Shown piece after piece: positions 29,377 through 30,662 of a stretch of DNA of 30,662 nt. The stretch's first letter is position 1, and each line of letters begins with the position of its first letter. The stretch is from CAZNKO01 sp964573855 (GTDB lineage: Bacteria; Patescibacteriota; Patescibacteriia; UBA9934; GWF2-40-263), in NCBI GenBank assembly GCA_964573855.1, contig CAZNKO010000005.1:1-30662 (forward strand), in the 5' to 3' direction. The position numbers and the translations under genes were made by a program. The notes under the pieces were generated by a model, which saw only the letters and a list, made by a program, of their open reading frames with translations, did no database searches and was not told the DNA's origin.

Positions 29377-29607
29377 TCAGTCGTCCACGGTTACGACTTC
29401 TGTCACTTGCGGCAGGGCGTCGCGGAGTGCCGCCTCCACCCCCATCTTCAGCGTGAACTGCGACAGGGGGCAGCCGCGGCAGGCGCCCTGAAGCCGGACG
29501 CGCACCACGCCGCTCGCCTCATCCATATCCACGAACTCAATATTTCCGCCATCACGCTCGAGGGCGGGCCGAATTTGCTCTAAAACGAGTTCGATCTTGT
29601 CGCGCAT
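29377..29607 (-). CDS. NifU C-terminal-domain protein (Fe-S cluster carrier)
   Basis: This 76-residue protein is a stand-alone NifU C-terminal domain (Nfu type): MRDKIELVLEQIRPALERDGGNIEFVDMDEASGVVRVRLQGACRGCPLSQFTLKMGVEAAL, with the CxxC (CRGC) that holds a bridging Fe-S cluster between two subunits. It probably delivers clusters to client proteins. The start is the ATG at 29607, about 8 nt after a TAAGAT hexamer that follows the GTAGAAA array, so its mRNA may be nearly leaderless. Confidence 0.92.
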   Translation of the reverse strand: MRDKIELVLEQIRPALERDGGNIEFVDMDEASGVVRVRLQGACRGCPLSQFTLKMGVEAALRDALPQVTEVVTVDD

Positions 29608-29623
29608 ACGGGGATATCTTAGC

Positions 29624-29685
29624 GTAGAAAGTAAAAAGTAAAAAGTAGAAGGCCTTTCTACCTTCTACCCTCTACATTCTACTTC
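29624..29685. repeat. Inverted heptamer array (GTAGAAA type) between rpmA and the NifU-like gene
   Basis: GTAGAAA GTAAAAA, GTAAAAA GTAGAAG forms the left arm and CTTCTAC CCTCTAC ATTCTAC the right. The TAG stop of rpmA (29679-29681) is made by one of the units. Confidence 0.85.
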
Positions 29686-29963
29686 TCCGCGGGCTCCACG
29701 CGCACAAAGGTCCGATGTTCGAGCGCTCCGTGAAAATTTAGCGCTTTCTTTTGTGTAAATTTCACGACCCCGCTCACCGCCGCATACAGCGTGTCATCCT
29801 TGCCCTTACGCACATTCGCGCCCGGATGAACGCGCGTACCGCGCTGGCGCACAATAATTTCACCGGCGTTGGCTTTCGCCCCGTCGGCCACCTTCACGCC
29901 CAGCCGCTGACCTTGCGAATCGCGGCCAAGACTTGTAGAACCCGCAGCTTTTTTATGGGCCAT
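29679..29963 (-). CDS. rpmA: Large-subunit ribosomal protein L27
   Basis: L27 binds near the peptidyl-transferase centre. The 94-residue protein starts MAHKKAAGSTSLGRDSQGQRLGVK and continues with GEIIVRQRGTRVHPGANVRKGKDDTLYA, both hallmarks of the family. It begins directly with the mature-type N-terminus, with no cleaved extension as in Firmicutes. rplU, often its partner, is not next to it. Heptamer arrays abut both ends of the gene, and its TAG stop lies within one. Confidence 0.96.
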   Translation of the reverse strand: MAHKKAAGSTSLGRDSQGQRLGVKVADGAKANAGEIIVRQRGTRVHPGANVRKGKDDTLYAAVSGVVKFTQKKALNFHGALEHRTFVRVEPAEK

Positions 29964-29965
29964 AT

Positions 29966-30085
29966 GTGTAGAAAGTAGAGAGTAGAAAGTAGAAAAATGA
30001 TGGCGGCAGTGTAACGAAGACCGTTCTTCCTGTCAATCAGCTCTACTCTCTATTTTCTACCTTCTACCTTCTACTTTCTATTTTC
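29966..30085. repeat. Inverted heptamer array (GTAGAAA type) between pyrG and rpmA
   Basis: GTAGAAA GTAGAGA, GTAGAAA GTAGAAA forms the left arm. The right arm is TCTACTC TCTATTT, TCTACCT TCTACCT, TCTACTT TCTATTT. About 50 bp of unique sequence separates the arms. The TAG stop of pyrG (30078-30080) is inside the right arm. Confidence 0.88.
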
Positions 30086-30662
30086 TCCCTCCTGCCACCG
30101 CCTTCATGAGTGCATGAAACAGCGGATGGGGTTTAAGCGGCGAAGATTGGAATTCGGGATGAAATTGCGTGCCGAGAAAAAATGGGTGATCCGCGAGCTC
30201 GATAATCTCGACGAGTTGGCCGTCCGGGGTTGTCCCCGAGACGACCAGGCCGGCCTTTTCGAGTTGCTCGCGATAGGTGTTGTTGAATTCGTAGCGATGC
30301 CGATGCCGCTCGTGAATAAGGTCGGCCCCGTACGCCGCATGCGCGTGGCTCCCCTTTTTGAGCTTGCACGACCAGGAACCGAGCCGCATGGTGCCGCCGT
30401 AGTCCTGCTCCAGGAGCTTCTTTGCTTGGTCCGGCATGATGTGAATGATGGGGTGCGGGGTCTTTGGATCAATCTCGGTCGTGTAGGCTCCAGAAAGCCC
30501 ACAGACGTTCCGAGCAAATTCGATCGACGCGAGTTGCATGCCATAACAGAGGCCGAGATACGGAATTTTATTCTCTCGAGCGCAGCGGATCGCCTCGATA
30601 ATCCCTTCCACTCCTCGGTGACCAAACCCGCCAGGAACGACGAGCCCGTCATACTCTTTCAA
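30078..30662 (-). CDS. pyrG: CTP synthase, C-terminal glutamine amidotransferase part (partial)
   Basis: This is the glutaminase end of CTP synthase, which converts UTP to CTP with glutamine nitrogen. 194 residues are visible, and the gene continues beyond the right edge. The class I amidotransferase motifs are PGGFGHRGVEGII, the nucleophile in YLGLCYGMQL, and FHPEFQSSP with the catalytic His and Glu. RLGSWSCKL and HRHRYEFNN are typical of PyrG. The stop is a TAG supplied by the GTAGAAA array. Confidence 0.95.
   Translation of the reverse strand: MKEYDGLVVPGGFGHRGVEGIIEAIRCARENKIPYLGLCYGMQLASIEFARNVCGLSGAYTTEIDPKTPHPIIHIMPDQAKKLLEQDYGGTMRLGSWSCKLKKGSHAHAAYGADLIHERHRHRYEFNNTYREQLEKAGLVVSGTTPDGQLVEIIELADHPFFLGTQFHPEFQSSPLKPHPLFHALMKAVAGGRK

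Noticed and set aside
1..30662. Recoded TGA (Gly), as in some candidate phyla
   Set aside because: TGA ends several well-defined proteins (typA, murE, NifU-like, both PaaX/Cas2-like genes) at the expected positions.

Overview
The window reads like a chromosome segment of an uncultured Candidate Phyla Radiation (Patescibacteria, Parcubacteria-like) bacterium. This rests on protein character, not on any search. The Mur ligases and MurG carry divergent motifs (MurD GTRGKST, MurG GGGTLGP). Genes are tightly packed on one strand, many lack a Shine-Dalgarno, all four tRNAs encode CCA, and TGA is a normal stop. The DNA is moderately GC-rich, but its gene borders are filled with AT-rich or low-complexity repeats.

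Layout, left to right. (1) 1-4396, minus strand: a copper block, with a CopA-type P1B ATPase cut by the window edge, a rare HMA / SafE-DsbD-like / cupredoxin fusion, a small Cys-Met-His membrane protein, a DoxX-like protein and an NadM-type NMN adenylyltransferase. (2) 4397-7080, plus strand: a COG1926-type phosphoribosyltransferase carrying repeat DNA in frame, then a Cys-rich surface lipoprotein with its own promoter and terminator. (3) 7077-8042: a PaaX/Cas2-like protein gene bracketed by two copies of its own promoter-operator, then tRNA-Gln. (4) 8058-16061: cell division and wall genes (ftsX, ftsE, a PpiC-type foldase, ftsB, a PH-domain protein, murE, murD), with tRNA-Gly, tRNA-Thr, a methyltransferase and an orphan Phd/YefM antitoxin. 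(5) 16304-21435: an apparent operon of a GT4 glycosyltransferase, a P2-type cation ATPase, a helical unknown and a GT2 glycosyltransferase. (6) 21594-25221: typA, a second PaaX/Cas2-like gene with the same bracketed layout, a small unknown gene, and tRNA-Lys with a duplicated 3' end. (7) 25352-30662: a mini zinc-ribbon protein, murG, ftsW, mraY, a membrane protein, a NifU-like scaffold, rpmA and the 3' part of pyrG.

How the genes work together: mraY, murG, murD, murE and ftsW cover lipid II synthesis and polymerisation. ftsE, ftsX and ftsB tie that to division. The two glycosyltransferases probably build surface glycans. The copper block would pump and buffer Cu(I).

Two layers stand out beyond ordinary genes. 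First, two PaaX/Cas2-like paralogues 16 kb apart each sit between direct copies of a promoter-operator centred on CCATATGG, with repeat spacings of 563 and 575 bp; I know of no described system with this layout. Second, the genome is saturated with short repeats: period-7 arrays of several unrelated sequences that form inverted repeats between genes and supply stop codons, related heptamers inserted in frame in three proteins, nested palindromes inside other proteins, and three structured CATA-CCCCGT...ACGGGG-CATA elements, two of which end exactly at start codons.
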